A DNA stretch of 64,000 nt from Kribbella qitaiheensis (GTDB lineage Bacteria; Actinomycetota; Actinomycetes; Propionibacteriales; Kribbellaceae): positions 7,378,001-7,442,000 of the forward strand of contig NZ_CP043661.1 in the NCBI RefSeq assembly GCF_014217565.1, in the 5' to 3' direction. Of the stretch, positions 1 to 10,237 are shown piece by piece; position 1 is the first letter of the stretch, and each line of letters opens with the position of its first letter. A model generated the notes under the pieces. The model was not told where the DNA came from and searched no databases. It saw only the letters and a list, made by a program, of their open reading frames with translations. The position numbers and the translations under genes were made by a program.

Positions 1-32
1 TCCAGCGTACGGCGCGCCGAAACGAGGGCGGA

Positions 33-88
33 GTGGGGCGTAGTTGGTTGACGGTGGGGCAAAGTGGAGTAAGGTGGAGCGCAGTGGT
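33..88 (+). promoter_or_regulatory. MraZ operator (tandem GTGG boxes) upstream of mraZ
   Basis: GTGG cores start at 54, 64, 74 and 84, an exact 10-bp period, with a further GTGG at 33 and a GTTGG at 43. MraZ is known to bind short direct repeats with helical spacing in front of its own gene, so this array is most likely the autoregulatory operator of the dcw cluster. The repeat geometry is seen directly; binding is inferred from the family. Confidence 0.8.
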
Positions 89-147
89 ACTGAAATGGTG
101 GAGATAGCTCGACCTGAGACGGAGAGACCGCAACGGGGAGGTGGAGC

Positions 148-579
148 GTGTTCCTTGGAACGCACTTCCCCAAGCTCGACGACAAGGGCCGACTGTTCCT
201 GCCGGCGAAGTTCCGGGACGAGCTTTCGGAGGGCCTGGTGATCACTCGTGGACAAGAGCGGTCGCTGTCCGTGTGGCCCGAAGCAGAGTTCGTCCAACTG
301 ACAGAGCAGTTGAAGCAGGCTCCGATCACCAACAAAGGTGCCCGGGACTACCTGCGGATGTTGTTCGCCGGTGCCTCGAACGAGGTGCCGGACAAACAAG
401 GCAGGGTCACCATCCCGCCGATGCTGCGCGATTACGCGGGACTTGATCGCGACTGTGTCGTCATCGGGGCGATGAACAGGGTGGAGATCTGGAACACGGA
501 GAGCTGGAACCGGTACTCCGAGGAGCAGGAGCAGGCATTCGCCGATCTGTCCGAGGAGGTCCTGCCCGGCATCTTCTGA
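148..579 (+). CDS. mraZ: Transcriptional regulator MraZ
   Basis: 143-residue protein with two SpoVT/AbrB-like halves, the usual MraZ length and layout. The N-terminus begins [15 protein letters not shown] and the second half has the matching [10 protein letters not shown] motif. The GTG start at 148 follows a purine-rich ribosome site (GGGGAGG) at about 135-141. MraZ is a DNA-binding regulator of the division and cell wall (dcw) cluster and sits first in it here, directly downstream of a tandem GTGG operator. About 290 bp separate it from rsmH, so rsmH may also have its own promoter. Confidence 0.95.
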   Translation: MFLGTHFPKLDDKGRLFLPAKFRDELSEGLVITRGQERSLSVWPEAEFVQLTEQLKQAPITNKGARDYLRMLFAGASNEVPDKQGRVTIPPMLRDYAGLDRDCVVIGAMNRVEIWNTESWNRYSEEQEQAFADLSEEVLPGIF

Positions 580-868
580 GCATCCCGACGACAACCGCGG
601 CAACCGGAGCACAGACCGTCCGGTGAGATCACGGGTCCGACTTCCGACCTCGGTGTTGACGCCACTTCCCCGGCGCCAAGACAAGAGGTACTTCCCCGGA
701 GGGCGAACCCGCGATCTGACCGGACGAAACTCCACCCGCACTTCCGCCCCAGCAGGACGGCACGGCAAGGCAGTCAAAACCTGCGGGGGCAGGGTCGCTC
801 CCGCTGCTATCGAAGGGTCGAGATGAGCGGCGTTGAGCGCGGTGTGCAGGGATCGGTGGGCTGACGCC
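580..868. other. Intergenic region mraZ-rsmH
   Basis: About 290 bp with no convincing gene. It contains a 10-bp direct repeat, ACTTCCCCGG, at 664-673 and 690-699, and a TTGACG hexamer at 656-661 without a clear -10 partner. It may hold a secondary promoter for the rest of the cluster. Nothing firmer can be said. Confidence 0.4.
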
Positions 869-1858
869 ATGCCGCCTTCCCAGCCGACACCAGCCGAGCC
901 TTCCTCGCGCCACGTCCCCGTCATGCTCGACCGCGTCGTCGCCCTGCTGGCGCCAGCGCTGTCGCACCCCGGTGCCGTTCTCGTCGACGCCACCCTCGGC
1001 CTCGGCGGCCACTCCGAGGCGTTCCTGCGGGCCTGCCCGGAAGCTCGCCTGGTCGGGCTGGATCGCGATCCGGAAGCATTGCGGCTCGCCGGCGAACGGC
1101 TCGCGCCGTACGCCGATCGCAGCACGCTCGTGCACGCCGTGTACGACGAACTGCCGCAGGTGCTGGCCGACCTCGACATCCCCGCGATCGACGGGATCCT
1201 GTTCGACCTGGGTGTTTCCTCGATGCAACTGGACGAGGCCGAGCGTGGTTTCGCCTACGCCCAGGACGCGCCGCTGGACATGCGGATGGACAACACCGCG
1301 CCCACCACGGCCGCGGACATCCTGAACACCTACAGCTCGGCCGACCTGGCCCGGATCCTGTTCCAGTACGGCGAGGAGAAGTTCTCTCGCCGGATCGCGG
1401 ACCGGATCGTCAAGGCCCGTGAGACCGAGCCGTTCACCAACAGCGCCCGGCTGTCCGAGCTGGTCCGCGACTCGATCCCGCAGGCGGCCCGCCGGACCGG
1501 GGGACACCCGGCCAAGCGGACCTTTCAGGCCTTGCGGATCGAGGTCAACGGCGAGCTCGAGGTACTGCGTCGCGCGCTGCCCTCGGCGGTCGCGGCGCTC
1601 GCGCTGCACGGCCGGATCGTGGTGATGAGCTATCACTCGCTGGAGGACCGGATCGCCAAGCAGACGCTGGCGGCCGCGACCAAGACCGACGTGCCCGACG
1701 ACCTGCCGGTGATTCCGGCCGGTCACGAGCCGTACCTGAAGTTGCTGACCCGAGGCGCCGAGCGGCCGACCGAGGAGGAGCTCGCGGCGAACCCGCGGGC
1801 GACCTCTGTTCGCGTGCGGGCGGCCGAACGCGTCCGGGAGAAGGGGCTGGTTGCCTGA
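869..1858 (+). CDS. rsmH: 16S rRNA (cytosine-1402 N4)-methyltransferase RsmH (MraW)
   Basis: About 329 residues. The S-adenosylmethionine-binding region [15 protein letters not shown] lies near residue 40, and the typical [10 protein letters not shown] segment opens the domain. Later blocks [20 protein letters not shown] and the C-terminal [11 protein letters not shown] are characteristic of RsmH. It methylates C1402 of 16S rRNA in the decoding centre. I chose ATG 869; TTG 833 and GTG 842 are possible longer starts. The stop codon overlaps the ftsL start (TGATG), indicating coupled translation within the dcw operon. Confidence 0.95.
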   Translation: MPPSQPTPAEPSSRHVPVMLDRVVALLAPALSHPGAVLVDATLGLGGHSEAFLRACPEARLVGLDRDPEALRLAGERLAPYADRSTLVHAVYDELPQVLADLDIPAIDGILFDLGVSSMQLDEAERGFAYAQDAPLDMRMDNTAPTTAADILNTYSSADLARILFQYGEEKFSRRIADRIVKARETEPFTNSARLSELVRDSIPQAARRTGGHPAKRTFQALRIEVNGELEVLRRALPSAVAALALHGRIVVMSYHSLEDRIAKQTLAAATKTDVPDDLPVIPAGHEPYLKLLTRGAERPTEEELAANPRATSVRVRAAERVREKGLVA

Positions 1859-2514
1859 TGAGTACTGTCTTCAGCCCGTCGAAGGCCCGCGTCACACCGG
1901 CCCCGGCGACCAAGCAGGAGCCGAAGCTGCGGGTTGTCTACGGCGCGCCGTTCCGGCCGCCGCGGATGCCGTTCGTCATCTTCGTGGTGGCGTTGCTCGC
2001 AGCCGGCCTGGTGGGTCTTCTGCTGCTCAACACCGAGTTGCAGCGAGGCACCTTTCAGGTCACCGACCTGAACCAGCAGGCCGACCAGCTCCGGGACCAG
2101 CAGGAGCAGCTGGAACGTCAGGTGCGCACGCTGGAGTCGCCGCAGAACCTTGCGGACCGGGCCCTGCTGATGGGCATGGTGCCGAACCAGAACCCGGTGT
2201 TCCTGCGGCTGTCCGACGGCCGCGTCCTCGGCGTACCGGCGGAGGCGAAGGCGGGGACCGGGAAGGCGATGTTCAGCCCGGACGCGCTGCCCAAGCCGCC
2301 GGTGACCGCCACGCCGCCGGTGACCGCCACGACAACGCCGCCGGTCACCACCACCAAGCCACCCGCCAACACCACGAAGCCGCCGGTCGGCACCACGACC
2401 GGCAGTACGGGAACCGGCACCGCCAACAAGCCGTCCACGAACACGAACAAGCCGCCGGCCAGTACGACCAAGCCGCCGGGAACGACAGGGAACACCACGA
2501 CCACCGGGGGATGA
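1858..2514 (+). CDS. ftsL: FtsL-like septum protein with Thr/Pro/Lys-rich tail
   Basis: 218 residues: a cytoplasmic N-terminus, one transmembrane helix at about 39-59 (PFVIFVVALLAAGLVGLLLL), a short coiled coil (about 66-90) and the FtsL/DivIC-type ending LADRALLMGM. FtsL is a bitopic scaffold of the divisome acting with DivIC/FtsB and FtsQ at the septum. The last 70 or so residues are an extracytoplasmic low-complexity tail of repeated PPVT and KPP units (from about 2290), longer than in many orthologues. The call rests on topology and position between rsmH and ftsI, since FtsL sequence is poorly conserved. Confidence 0.85.
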   Translation: MSTVFSPSKARVTPAPATKQEPKLRVVYGAPFRPPRMPFVIFVVALLAAGLVGLLLLNTELQRGTFQVTDLNQQADQLRDQQEQLERQVRTLESPQNLADRALLMGMVPNQNPVFLRLSDGRVLGVPAEAKAGTGKAMFSPDALPKPPVTATPPVTATTTPPVTTTKPPANTTKPPVGTTTGSTGTGTANKPSTNTNKPPASTTKPPGTTGNTTTTGG

Positions 2515-2518
2515 TCGG

Positions 2519-4723
2519 ATGACGGAGCGACGGGGTAGTGAACCGCCACGCAGACGTGGCGGTGAACCGGAGCGGGGTAACCCGCCCCGCAAGGCTCCGT
2601 CCCGCCGTCCGTCCGCTACAGACAGCGCCCGCACTGGCGCGGAGCGTCCCGTGCGCAGGCAGCAGGGCGACGACCCGCGCCGCGCCGTTCCCAAGAAGAC
2701 AGTAGCGAAGAAGGCCGTTGCCAGGAAGGCTGTCGCGAGGAATGCAGTCGCCAAGAAGGCGGTGGCCAAGAAGGCGGTGGCCAAGAAGGCCGCACCCAAC
2801 CGGCCGCGGAAGACTGCCGAGGCTCGCCCGGCCCCGCGCCGTCCAGGTCCGGACGGTCGACCGCTGCGACCAGTAGGTAAGAAGGTCGCGCCGCCGCGGA
2901 AGCGGCCGCCGCAGAGCCGGCGCCCACCGGCGCCGCGCAAGCCGAAGCCGAAACGTCCACCGCGCACGCTCAAGCTTGGTCGTCCCACGCTGCGGCTGCG
3001 GGTGACGCTCGGCGTGATGGCGTTCGTCCTGTCGCTGTTCGCCGGCCGGCTGATCCTGCTGCAGGGTGTCGACCCGGACTCGTACGCGCTCGCCGCGACG
3101 AAGGAGAACACCAAGCCCTTCGTCCTGCACGCCTCCCGCGGCGACATCGTGGACCGCAACGGCGCCCCGCTGTCGGTGTCGGAGGACGCGGTGGCGATCA
3201 CCGCCGACCCGTCGCTGACCAGCAAGGTCGCGCCCGAACTGGCGGCGATCCTGTCGCCGAAGCTGTCCGGCACGACCTACGACGAATTGCTGCAGGCAAT
3301 GACCAAGAAGGGCCGGTTCACCTACCTGGCCCACCAGGTGAGCCCGCAGGCCTGGACCCAGATCGCCGCCTCGATCAAGTTGCAGAACAAGGATCGGGCG
3401 AAGGCCAAGCAGCCGCTGCTGACTGGCCTCTACACCGAGGCGGACCCGATCCGGAACCACCCGAACGGCACCATCGCCGCGAACGTGGTCGGCGTGGTCG
3501 GTGCCGACGGCAAGGGACTGTCCGGACTCGAGTACGGACTGAACGACAAGCTGTCCGGTACCGACGGCAAGGCGATGTACGAAGTCGATGCCAAGGGCAA
3601 CAAGATCCCGAACGCGGACCACACCGTGGAGGAGCCGAAGTCCGGTACCGGCGCGCAGCTGACCCTGGACGCGGACCTGGAATGGTTCGCGGAGAAGCGG
3701 ATCGAGCAGGCCGTCAAGCAGTACAAGGCCGAGTCCGGCACGGTGGTGACCATCGACCTGAAGAACCACGAGATCCTGACGATGGCCAACTACCCGACCT
3801 TCGACCCGAACAAGCCGGTCAAGTCGGGCGCGCTGAAGAACCCCGCGCTGGAGCAGGTCTACGAGCCGGGCAGCGTGCAGAAGGTGATGACGATGGCCGC
3901 GCTGGCCGACGCCGGGCTGATCTCGATGGACACCAAGCTGCAGGTGCCCGGGTCGTACACGGTCCAGCGCCGCACCATCAAGGACCACTTCGACCACGGC
4001 CTGCTGAACCTGACCATCTCCGGGGTGGTGGCGAAGTCGTCGAACGTCGGCACGATCATGGCGTCGCAGCAGATGCCGATCCAGCAGTTCGTGCACTACC
4101 TGAAGAACTTCGGCTTCGGCGACCCGACCGGGCTGAACTTCCCGGGCGAGAGTCGTGGCCTGATGCCGCCAGGGGACGAGTGGAGCGAGCTGACCCGGTC
4201 GAACGTGGCGTTCGGCCAGGGCCTGTCCGCGAACGCCGTCCAGATGACCGCCGCGGTGGCCGCCGTCGCCGACGGCGGTGTCTTCACGCCGCCCAAGCTG
4301 GTGAAGAACTACCTCGGCCCCAATGGCGAGGTGATCCCGAACCCGACGGCGCCGTCGCACCGGGTGGTGAGCGAGACCGCAGCCAGGGAGGTCGGGCTGA
4401 TGATGGAGTCCGTCGTCGGCAAAGGCGGTAGTGCGACCCAGGCGCAGATCCCCGGCTACCGCGTGGCCGGCAAGACCGGTACGGCGCAAGAGGTCGACTC
4501 CGCTTGCAGCTGCTACCGCAAGTGGGCCACTTCTTTCGTCGGATTCGCTCCCGCGGACAACCCGCGCTTCGTCACCTACGTCGTACTGCAGAACCCGACG
4601 AACGGGCGAGGCGGCGGTTTCCAGGGAGGCCCGGTGTTCCGCGACGTGATGAGTTACGCGCTGCAGAAGTACGCCGTACCGCCCACCGGTGCGAAGGCGC
4701 CCGTCATTCCGCTCACCTGGTGA
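2519..4723 (+). CDS. ftsI: Septal penicillin-binding protein FtsI (PBP3, transpeptidase)
   Basis: 734 residues. A long, very basic cytoplasmic N-terminus (about 1-160) precedes one transmembrane helix at about 161-181, the PBP dimerisation domain and a C-terminal transpeptidase domain. Catalytic motifs are visible: SVQK with the nucleophile at S452, SSN at 507-509 and KTGT at 652-655. It crosslinks septal peptidoglycan as partner of FtsW. The N-terminal tail holds six tandem VAKKA-type pentads (residues 62-91), resembling the lysine/alanine repeats of histone-like proteins, which is unusual. The gene follows ftsL by 4 bp. Confidence 0.95.
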   Translation: MTERRGSEPPRRRGGEPERGNPPRKAPSRRPSATDSARTGAERPVRRQQGDDPRRAVPKKTVAKKAVARKAVARNAVAKKAVAKKAVAKKAAPNRPRKTAEARPAPRRPGPDGRPLRPVGKKVAPPRKRPPQSRRPPAPRKPKPKRPPRTLKLGRPTLRLRVTLGVMAFVLSLFAGRLILLQGVDPDSYALAATKENTKPFVLHASRGDIVDRNGAPLSVSEDAVAITADPSLTSKVAPELAAILSPKLSGTTYDELLQAMTKKGRFTYLAHQVSPQAWTQIAASIKLQNKDRAKAKQPLLTGLYTEADPIRNHPNGTIAANVVGVVGADGKGLSGLEYGLNDKLSGTDGKAMYEVDAKGNKIPNADHTVEEPKSGTGAQLTLDADLEWFAEKRIEQAVKQYKAESGTVVTIDLKNHEILTMANYPTFDPNKPVKSGALKNPALEQVYEPGSVQKVMTMAALADAGLISMDTKLQVPGSYTVQRRTIKDHFDHGLLNLTISGVVAKSSNVGTIMASQQMPIQQFVHYLKNFGFGDPTGLNFPGESRGLMPPGDEWSELTRSNVAFGQGLSANAVQMTAAVAAVADGGVFTPPKLVKNYLGPNGEVIPNPTAPSHRVVSETAAREVGLMMESVVGKGGSATQAQIPGYRVAGKTGTAQEVDSACSCYRKWATSFVGFAPADNPRFVTYVVLQNPTNGRGGGFQGGPVFRDVMSYALQKYAVPPTGAKAPVIPLTW

Positions 4724-4773
4724 CGCAGGGTCAGGTAGGTGTGACCGGGCCCGGAGCGGTAGCCTCTGGGCCC

Positions 4774-6321
4774 GTGTCCACCCCTTCCGCCGCAGGCGGC
4801 GCCGTAGCCGCGATCAGGCCGCGGCACACAGTCCCGATCAGCCTCGCCGAGCTCGCCGCAACCGCCGGGGCACGCATCCCTGCGACCGATGCGGAGGTGA
4901 CCGGCGTATCGCTGGACTCCCGCTCGATCCTCCCTGGTGACCTGTACGCCGCCCTGCCGGGCGCGGTCACCCACGGTGCGGCTTTCGTCGAAGGAGCACG
5001 AGCCGCCGGCGCTGTCGCGGTACTGACCGACCCGGCCGGTGAGGACCGTGCAATCGCCGCCGGCCTGCCGACGCTCGTAGTCGGCAAACCACGCGAGGTG
5101 CTCGGCGCTGTCGCCGCCCAGATCTACGGTGAGCCCACCAAGGGCCTCCGGCTGCTCGGCGTGACCGGTACCAACGGCAAGACCACCACCAGCTACCTGC
5201 TCGACGCCGTACTGCGGAACGTCGGCCAAGCGGCCCTGATCGGCACGATCGAGACCCGGATCGGCAGCGGCGCCGATGCGGAGGTCGTCAAGAGCGTCCG
5301 GACGACGCCGGAAGCCACCGACCTGCAGGCCTTGTTCGCCGTGATGCGCGAGCAGGCCGTCGCCTGGTGCGCGATGGAGGTGTCGAGCCACGCGCTGGCG
5401 ATGGGCCGGGTCGACGGGGCGCGGTACGCCGTCGCCGGGTTCACCAATCTGACCCAGGATCACCTCGACTTCCACAAGACGTTCGAGGAGTACTTCGCGG
5501 CGAAGGCCTCTCTGTTCACGCCCGAACTGTGCGATCTGGCAGTGGTGAACATCGATGACGAATACGGCCGCCGGCTCGCCGCGCAGACCGTCGTACCGCT
5601 GGTGACGGTCTCTACGACCGGCGAGGCGGACTGGACCGTGGCGGCCAAGCACCTGTCCGAGCACGGCACCACGGTGCTGGACATCCAGGGCCCAGGCGAG
5701 ACGCTCACGGTCGAGATCCGGCTGCCCGGTGACTTCAACGTGGCGAACGCGCTGCTGGCTGTCGCGATGCTCCGGCAGGTCGACGTACCGGCCGAGGCGA
5801 TTGCGGCGGGACTGCAGACGGCCGCAGTACCGGGGCGGATGGAGACCTTCACGCGTGGCGACGGCCTGGCCGTGATCGTCGACTACGCGCACACGCCGGA
5901 TGCCGTCGCGCTGGCCCTGCAGGCGGCTCGTGGCGCGACCAAGGGCCGGCTGTTCGCCGTTGTCGGCTGCGGTGGTGACCGGGATGCCGGCAAGCGGCCC
6001 GCGATGGGCGCTGCGGCAGCACGGACAGCAGACGTGGTGATCGTGACCGACGACAACCCTCGCAGCGAGGACCCGGCGACGATCCGCGCCGCGGCGATCG
6101 AGGGCGCGCGAGCCGCAGTACCGGGGTTTGAGCTGCGCGAGGTGGGGGACCGGCGCGAGGCGATCGCCACCGCGATAGGACTGGCCGGCCCGGGGGATAC
6201 CGTCGTGGTGCTCGGCAAGGGCCATGAGACAGGTCAGGACGTGGGCGGCGTGATCCACCCGTTCGACGACCGCGAGACCGTGCGCGAACTGATCGCGGCG
6301 ACCCAGGAGACAGCACTGTGA
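4774..6321 (+). CDS. murE: UDP-MurNAc-tripeptide synthetase MurE
   Basis: About 515 residues from GTG 4774; GTG 4741 is an alternative start. The three Mur-ligase domains are visible: an N-terminal UDP-substrate domain, a central ATPase with [15 protein letters not shown], and a C-terminal domain. The DDNPRSEDP block is the DNPR motif associated with diaminopimelate-adding MurE rather than lysine-adding enzymes. It adds the third peptide residue to UDP-MurNAc-L-Ala-D-Glu in the cytoplasm. A TAGCCT box at 4760-4765 stands just before 4774, so a weak internal or leaderless promoter is possible. It overlaps murF by 4 bp. Confidence 0.93.
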   Translation: MSTPSAAGGAVAAIRPRHTVPISLAELAATAGARIPATDAEVTGVSLDSRSILPGDLYAALPGAVTHGAAFVEGARAAGAVAVLTDPAGEDRAIAAGLPTLVVGKPREVLGAVAAQIYGEPTKGLRLLGVTGTNGKTTTSYLLDAVLRNVGQAALIGTIETRIGSGADAEVVKSVRTTPEATDLQALFAVMREQAVAWCAMEVSSHALAMGRVDGARYAVAGFTNLTQDHLDFHKTFEEYFAAKASLFTPELCDLAVVNIDDEYGRRLAAQTVVPLVTVSTTGEADWTVAAKHLSEHGTTVLDIQGPGETLTVEIRLPGDFNVANALLAVAMLRQVDVPAEAIAAGLQTAAVPGRMETFTRGDGLAVIVDYAHTPDAVALALQAARGATKGRLFAVVGCGGDRDAGKRPAMGAAAARTADVVIVTDDNPRSEDPATIRAAAIEGARAAVPGFELREVGDRREAIATAIGLAGPGDTVVVLGKGHETGQDVGGVIHPFDDRETVRELIAATQETAL

Positions 6322-7712
6322 TCCCAGTCAGTTGCGGCCAGATCGCGGAAGCGGTCGGCGGTGAACTCTTCGGGGTGGACCCCGCGGCCGTCGTCGACGC
6401 CGCCGTCGTGATCGACTCCCGCAAGGTCGAGCCGGGCGGCCTGTTCGTCGCCTTCGACGGCGAGAACGTGGACGGGCACGACTACGTCGCCGCGGTGACC
6501 GCCGCCGGCGCGACCGCCTCCATCACCACCCGCGCGATCGCGGGCAGCCCCTGCATCGTCGTACCGAATGCACAGACCGCACTCGGCGAGTTGGCCCGGC
6601 TGGTGATCTCCCAGCTGCCGAATCTCACCGTGGTCGGGCTGACCGGCTCGCAGGGCAAGACCAGTACGAAGGACCTGATCGCCCAGCTGCTCGCGCCGTA
6701 CGGCGAGACGGTGGCGCCGTACGGGTCGTTCAACAATGAGCTCGGGCACCCGCTGACCGCCTTGCAGACGAACGAGCAGACCCGGTTCCTGGTCGCGGAG
6801 ATGGGCGCCCGGCACGTCGGCGACATCACCTACCTGTGCCGGATCACGCCGCCGAAGATCGGCATGGTGCTGAACGTCGGCCACTCCCACATCGGTGAGT
6901 TCGGCAGCCGGGACGCGATCGCGCAGGGCAAGGGCGAGCTGATCGAGGCCGTCCTGCCGGGCGGGACCGCCATCCTCAACGCCGACGATCCGCGGGTCGC
7001 CGCGATGACCGCCCGGACCAAGGAGTCCGTGGTCACCTTCGGTGAAGGGCCCGACGCGGATGTCCGGGCTACGGATGTCGTCCTCGACGCGGATGGCCGG
7101 CCTGGGTTCACCCTGCACGTCGGAGGCACCGAGCACGCCGTACAGCTCCAGCTGGTCGGCGAGCATCAGGTCCCGAACGCGCTGGCCGCCGCTGCCGCCG
7201 TACAGGCTGCTGGGCTGACGCCGGAGCAGATCGCCGCCGGGCTGAACACGGCGAGCACGAAGTCGAAGTGGCGGATGGAGGTCACCGAGCGCGCCGACGG
7301 CGTGACGGTGATCAACGACGCCTACAACGCCAATCCCGATTCGGTCCGGGCCGCCCTCAAGGCGCTGGTCGCGATCGGCCGGGCCAGAGGAGCCCGGACC
7401 TGGGCGGTGCTCGGCCCGATGGGCGAACTGGGCGACACCTCGCTGGAGGAGCACGACGGGATCGGCCGGCTGGCGGTCCGGCTGGACGTCAACCGGCTGG
7501 TCGCGGTCGGCGAGGCGGCCCGCCCGATCCACCTCGGCGCCTCCCTGGAAGGATCGTGGGGCAACGAGTCGGCGTACGTCGACAGCTCGGACGAAGCACT
7601 CGAGTTGCTTCGCAAGGAATTGCGGCAGGGAGATGTGGTGCTGGTGAAGGCGTCCCGGTTCGTCGGGCTCGACCGGCTGGCCACGGCCCTGATCGAGGAG
7701 GCTTCGCAGTGA
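6318..7712 (+). CDS. murF: UDP-MurNAc-pentapeptide synthetase MurF
   Basis: 464 residues. The ATP-binding loop [14 protein letters not shown] and the downstream [16 protein letters not shown] block are standard for MurF. It adds D-Ala-D-Ala to UDP-MurNAc-tripeptide, the last cytoplasmic step before the lipid stage. The GTG start overlaps the murE stop (GTGA) and its own stop overlaps the mraY start in the same manner, so translation is coupled along the operon. Confidence 0.95.
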   Translation: MIPVSCGQIAEAVGGELFGVDPAAVVDAAVVIDSRKVEPGGLFVAFDGENVDGHDYVAAVTAAGATASITTRAIAGSPCIVVPNAQTALGELARLVISQLPNLTVVGLTGSQGKTSTKDLIAQLLAPYGETVAPYGSFNNELGHPLTALQTNEQTRFLVAEMGARHVGDITYLCRITPPKIGMVLNVGHSHIGEFGSRDAIAQGKGELIEAVLPGGTAILNADDPRVAAMTARTKESVVTFGEGPDADVRATDVVLDADGRPGFTLHVGGTEHAVQLQLVGEHQVPNALAAAAAVQAAGLTPEQIAAGLNTASTKSKWRMEVTERADGVTVINDAYNANPDSVRAALKALVAIGRARGARTWAVLGPMGELGDTSLEEHDGIGRLAVRLDVNRLVAVGEAARPIHLGASLEGSWGNESAYVDSSDEALELLRKELRQGDVVLVKASRFVGLDRLATALIEEASQ

Positions 7713-8785
7713 TCTCGATCCTGCTCGCGGGCGCCGTGTCGATGGCGCTCACGCTGCTCGGCACCCGGCTGGCGATCAACGTGCTGGCCAACCGCGGCTA
7801 CGGCCAGGAGATCCGCGACGACGGACCGACGTCGCACCACACCAAGCGCGGGACGCCGACGATGGGCGGCACCGTCTTCATCACCGCGACCATCGTCGGG
7901 TACTTCGTGGCGAAGCTGTTCACGATGACCCAGCCGAGCGCGTCGGCGCTGCTGGTGCTGTTCATGTTCGCCGGGATGGGCGCGGTCGGCTTCCTGGACG
8001 ACTTCATCAAGATCGTCCGGCAGCGCAGCCTCGGCCTGCGCAGCAAGGCGAAGCTGGCCGGGCAGACGCTGGTCGCGGTGGCGTTCGCCGTCCTCGCGCT
8101 GCAGTTCCCCGACGATCGCGGCCAGCGGCCAGCGTCGCCGTTCATCTCCTTCATCCGCGACATCAGCTGGCTGCACCTGGCGCCGATCCTGGTCGTGATC
8201 TGGATCCTGCTGCTGATCGCCGGGATGTCGAACGGCGTGAACCTGGCCGACGGCCTGGACGGGCTGGCGACCGGAGCCTCGATGATGGTGTTCGGCGCGT
8301 ACACGCTGATCTGCATCTGGCAGTTCAACCAGAGCTGCGGGACCACGCCGGGCTCGCGGTGTTACGAGGTACGAGATCCGCACGACCTCGCCGTCGTCGC
8401 CGCGGCCCTGACGGGTGCCCTGTTCGGGTTCCTGTGGTGGAACGCGTCGCCGGCCAAGATCTTCATGGGTGACACGGGTTCGCTGTCGCTGGGTGGCGCG
8501 GTGGCCGGCCTGGCAGTGATGACCCGGACCGAACTGCTGGTGCTGCTGCTCGGCGGGCTGTTCGTCATCATCACCGCCTCGGTGATCCTGCAGGTCAGCT
8601 GGTTCAAGATCACCAAACGCACCGGCGGCGTCGGCAAACGGCTCTTCCGGATGGCGCCGCTGCAGCACCACTTCGAGATGCTCGGCTGGGAACAGGTCAA
8701 CGTGGTGATCCGGTTCTGGATCATCTCCGGCCTCTGCGTCGCCACCGGGCTCGGCTTGTTCTACGCGGAATGGGTGGCCGGATGA
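7709..8785 (+). CDS. mraY: Phospho-MurNAc-pentapeptide translocase MraY
   Basis: 358 residues with about ten hydrophobic segments. The conserved MraY features are present: an early KRGTPTMGG block, [22 protein letters not shown] and [12 protein letters not shown]. It transfers phospho-MurNAc-pentapeptide to undecaprenyl phosphate, giving lipid I at the inner face of the membrane. The GTG start at 7709 overlaps the murF stop, and the stop overlaps the murD ATG (ATGA). Confidence 0.96.
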   Translation: MISILLAGAVSMALTLLGTRLAINVLANRGYGQEIRDDGPTSHHTKRGTPTMGGTVFITATIVGYFVAKLFTMTQPSASALLVLFMFAGMGAVGFLDDFIKIVRQRSLGLRSKAKLAGQTLVAVAFAVLALQFPDDRGQRPASPFISFIRDISWLHLAPILVVIWILLLIAGMSNGVNLADGLDGLATGASMMVFGAYTLICIWQFNQSCGTTPGSRCYEVRDPHDLAVVAAALTGALFGFLWWNASPAKIFMGDTGSLSLGGAVAGLAVMTRTELLVLLLGGLFVIITASVILQVSWFKITKRTGGVGKRLFRMAPLQHHFEMLGWEQVNVVIRFWIISGLCVATGLGLFYAEWVAG

Positions 8786-10222
8786 GTCTGTCGACACGGA
8801 CCGACGAAGGCTGGGCGGCGACCCGTTTCGTCGTCCTCGGCTTCGGTACCGCGGGCTACGCCTGCGCCGACTCGCTGTTGCAGGCAGGGGCCGAGAACGT
8901 CGTGGTGCTGGACGACCGCGACACCGAGGCGCTCCGGGAGAAGGCGCAGATCCTCGAGACTCTCGGTGCCACCATCAAGCTTGGTGCGGGCAGCACCGCT
9001 GAGTTGCCGGCCGACGTGGAGATCGTCGTCACCTCGCCCGGCATCCCGCCGCACGCACCGCTGCTGGCCGCCGCGGCGGCTCGCGACGTCCCGATCTGGA
9101 GCGAGATCGAGCTGGCCTGGCGGCTGCGCGATCCCGCGAACGCCGCGCCCTGGCTCTGTGTCACCGGCACCAACGGCAAGACCACGACGGTCCAGATGCT
9201 GACCTCGATCCTGACCGCGGCCGGCCACCGTGCCGTTGCCGCCGGCAACGTCGGGCTGCCGCTGCTCGAAGCCGTGATGGACCCGGAACCGTTCGACGTG
9301 ATCGCGGTCGAGCTGTCCAGCTACCAGCTGCACTTCACCCAGTCGATGTCCCCGCACTCCGCGGCGGTGCTGAACATCGCACCGGACCATGTCGACTGGC
9401 ACGGATCGATGGAGGGCCTACACCGCCGACAAGGGCCGGATCTACGAGAACTGCCAGATCGCCTGCGTCTACAACGTCGCCGACCCGGTGACCGAACAGC
9501 TCGTGGTCGACGCGGACGTGATCGAGGGCTGCCGCGCGGTCGGTTTCACCCTCGGTATGCCGGCGATCTCGATGGTCGGCCTGGTCGAGGACCTGATCGT
9601 CGACCGTGCGTTCGTGGAACAGCGCGCATCGTCGGCGCTGGAGATCGCGGCCGTGGCCGACGTCAACCCGCCCGCGCCGCACAACGTGGCCAATGCGCTT
9701 GCCGCTGCCGCGCTGGCTCGCGCGTTCGGCGTACCGGCGAGCGCAGTACGGGACGGGTTGCGGAAGTTCCGGCCGGACGCGCACCGGATCGCGCACGTCG
9801 CGGAAGTTGCCGGGGTCAACTATGTGGACGATTCCAAGGCGACCAACCCACATGCGGCGCAGGCTTCACTGTCCGCCTACGAGCATGTCGTGTGGATCGC
9901 CGGCGGTCAGGCCAAGGGCGCTACCTTCGACGATCTGGTCCTTGCCGCGAAGGACCGGTTGCGGGCCGTAGTCCTGCTCGGCCAGGACAAGCAGGTGATC
10001 GCCGAAGCACTTGCCCGACACGCGCCAGATGTCCCGACGATCACAGTCGAGTCAACGGAGACTGGTGCTATGGAGACCGTGGTGGGGGAGGCTGCGAAGC
10101 TCGCACAGGTGGGAGACACCGTGCTGCTCGCACCCGGCTGCGCTTCCTGGGACATGTTCGCCAACTATGGAGCCCGCGGAGACGCCTTCGCCGAAGCCGT
10201 ACTGCGGCTGGGCGACAGCTGA
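8782..10222 (+). CDS. murD: UDP-MurNAc-L-alanine:D-glutamate ligase MurD (frameshifted in this sequence)
   Basis: The N-terminal part reads from ATG 8782 through the ATP loop [15 protein letters not shown] to [14 protein letters not shown]; the rest ([13 protein letters not shown] onward to the stop at 10222) lies in another frame. The break is at a GGGCC string, 9414-9418. Deleting one G joins the halves into a normal 479-residue MurD with the expected [11 protein letters not shown] block. MurD adds D-glutamate to UDP-MurNAc-L-Ala and is essential, and no second copy is in the window. A sequence error is therefore far more likely than a real mutation. Confidence 0.93.
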
Positions 10223-10237
10223 TCCGGGGGTGATCGC

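Noticed and set aside
2345-4489. Long open frames antisense to ftsI, ileS, dnaE, infB and others
   Set aside because: High GC keeps antisense frames open; these have no conserved motifs and low-quality Arg/Pro/Gly-rich translation.
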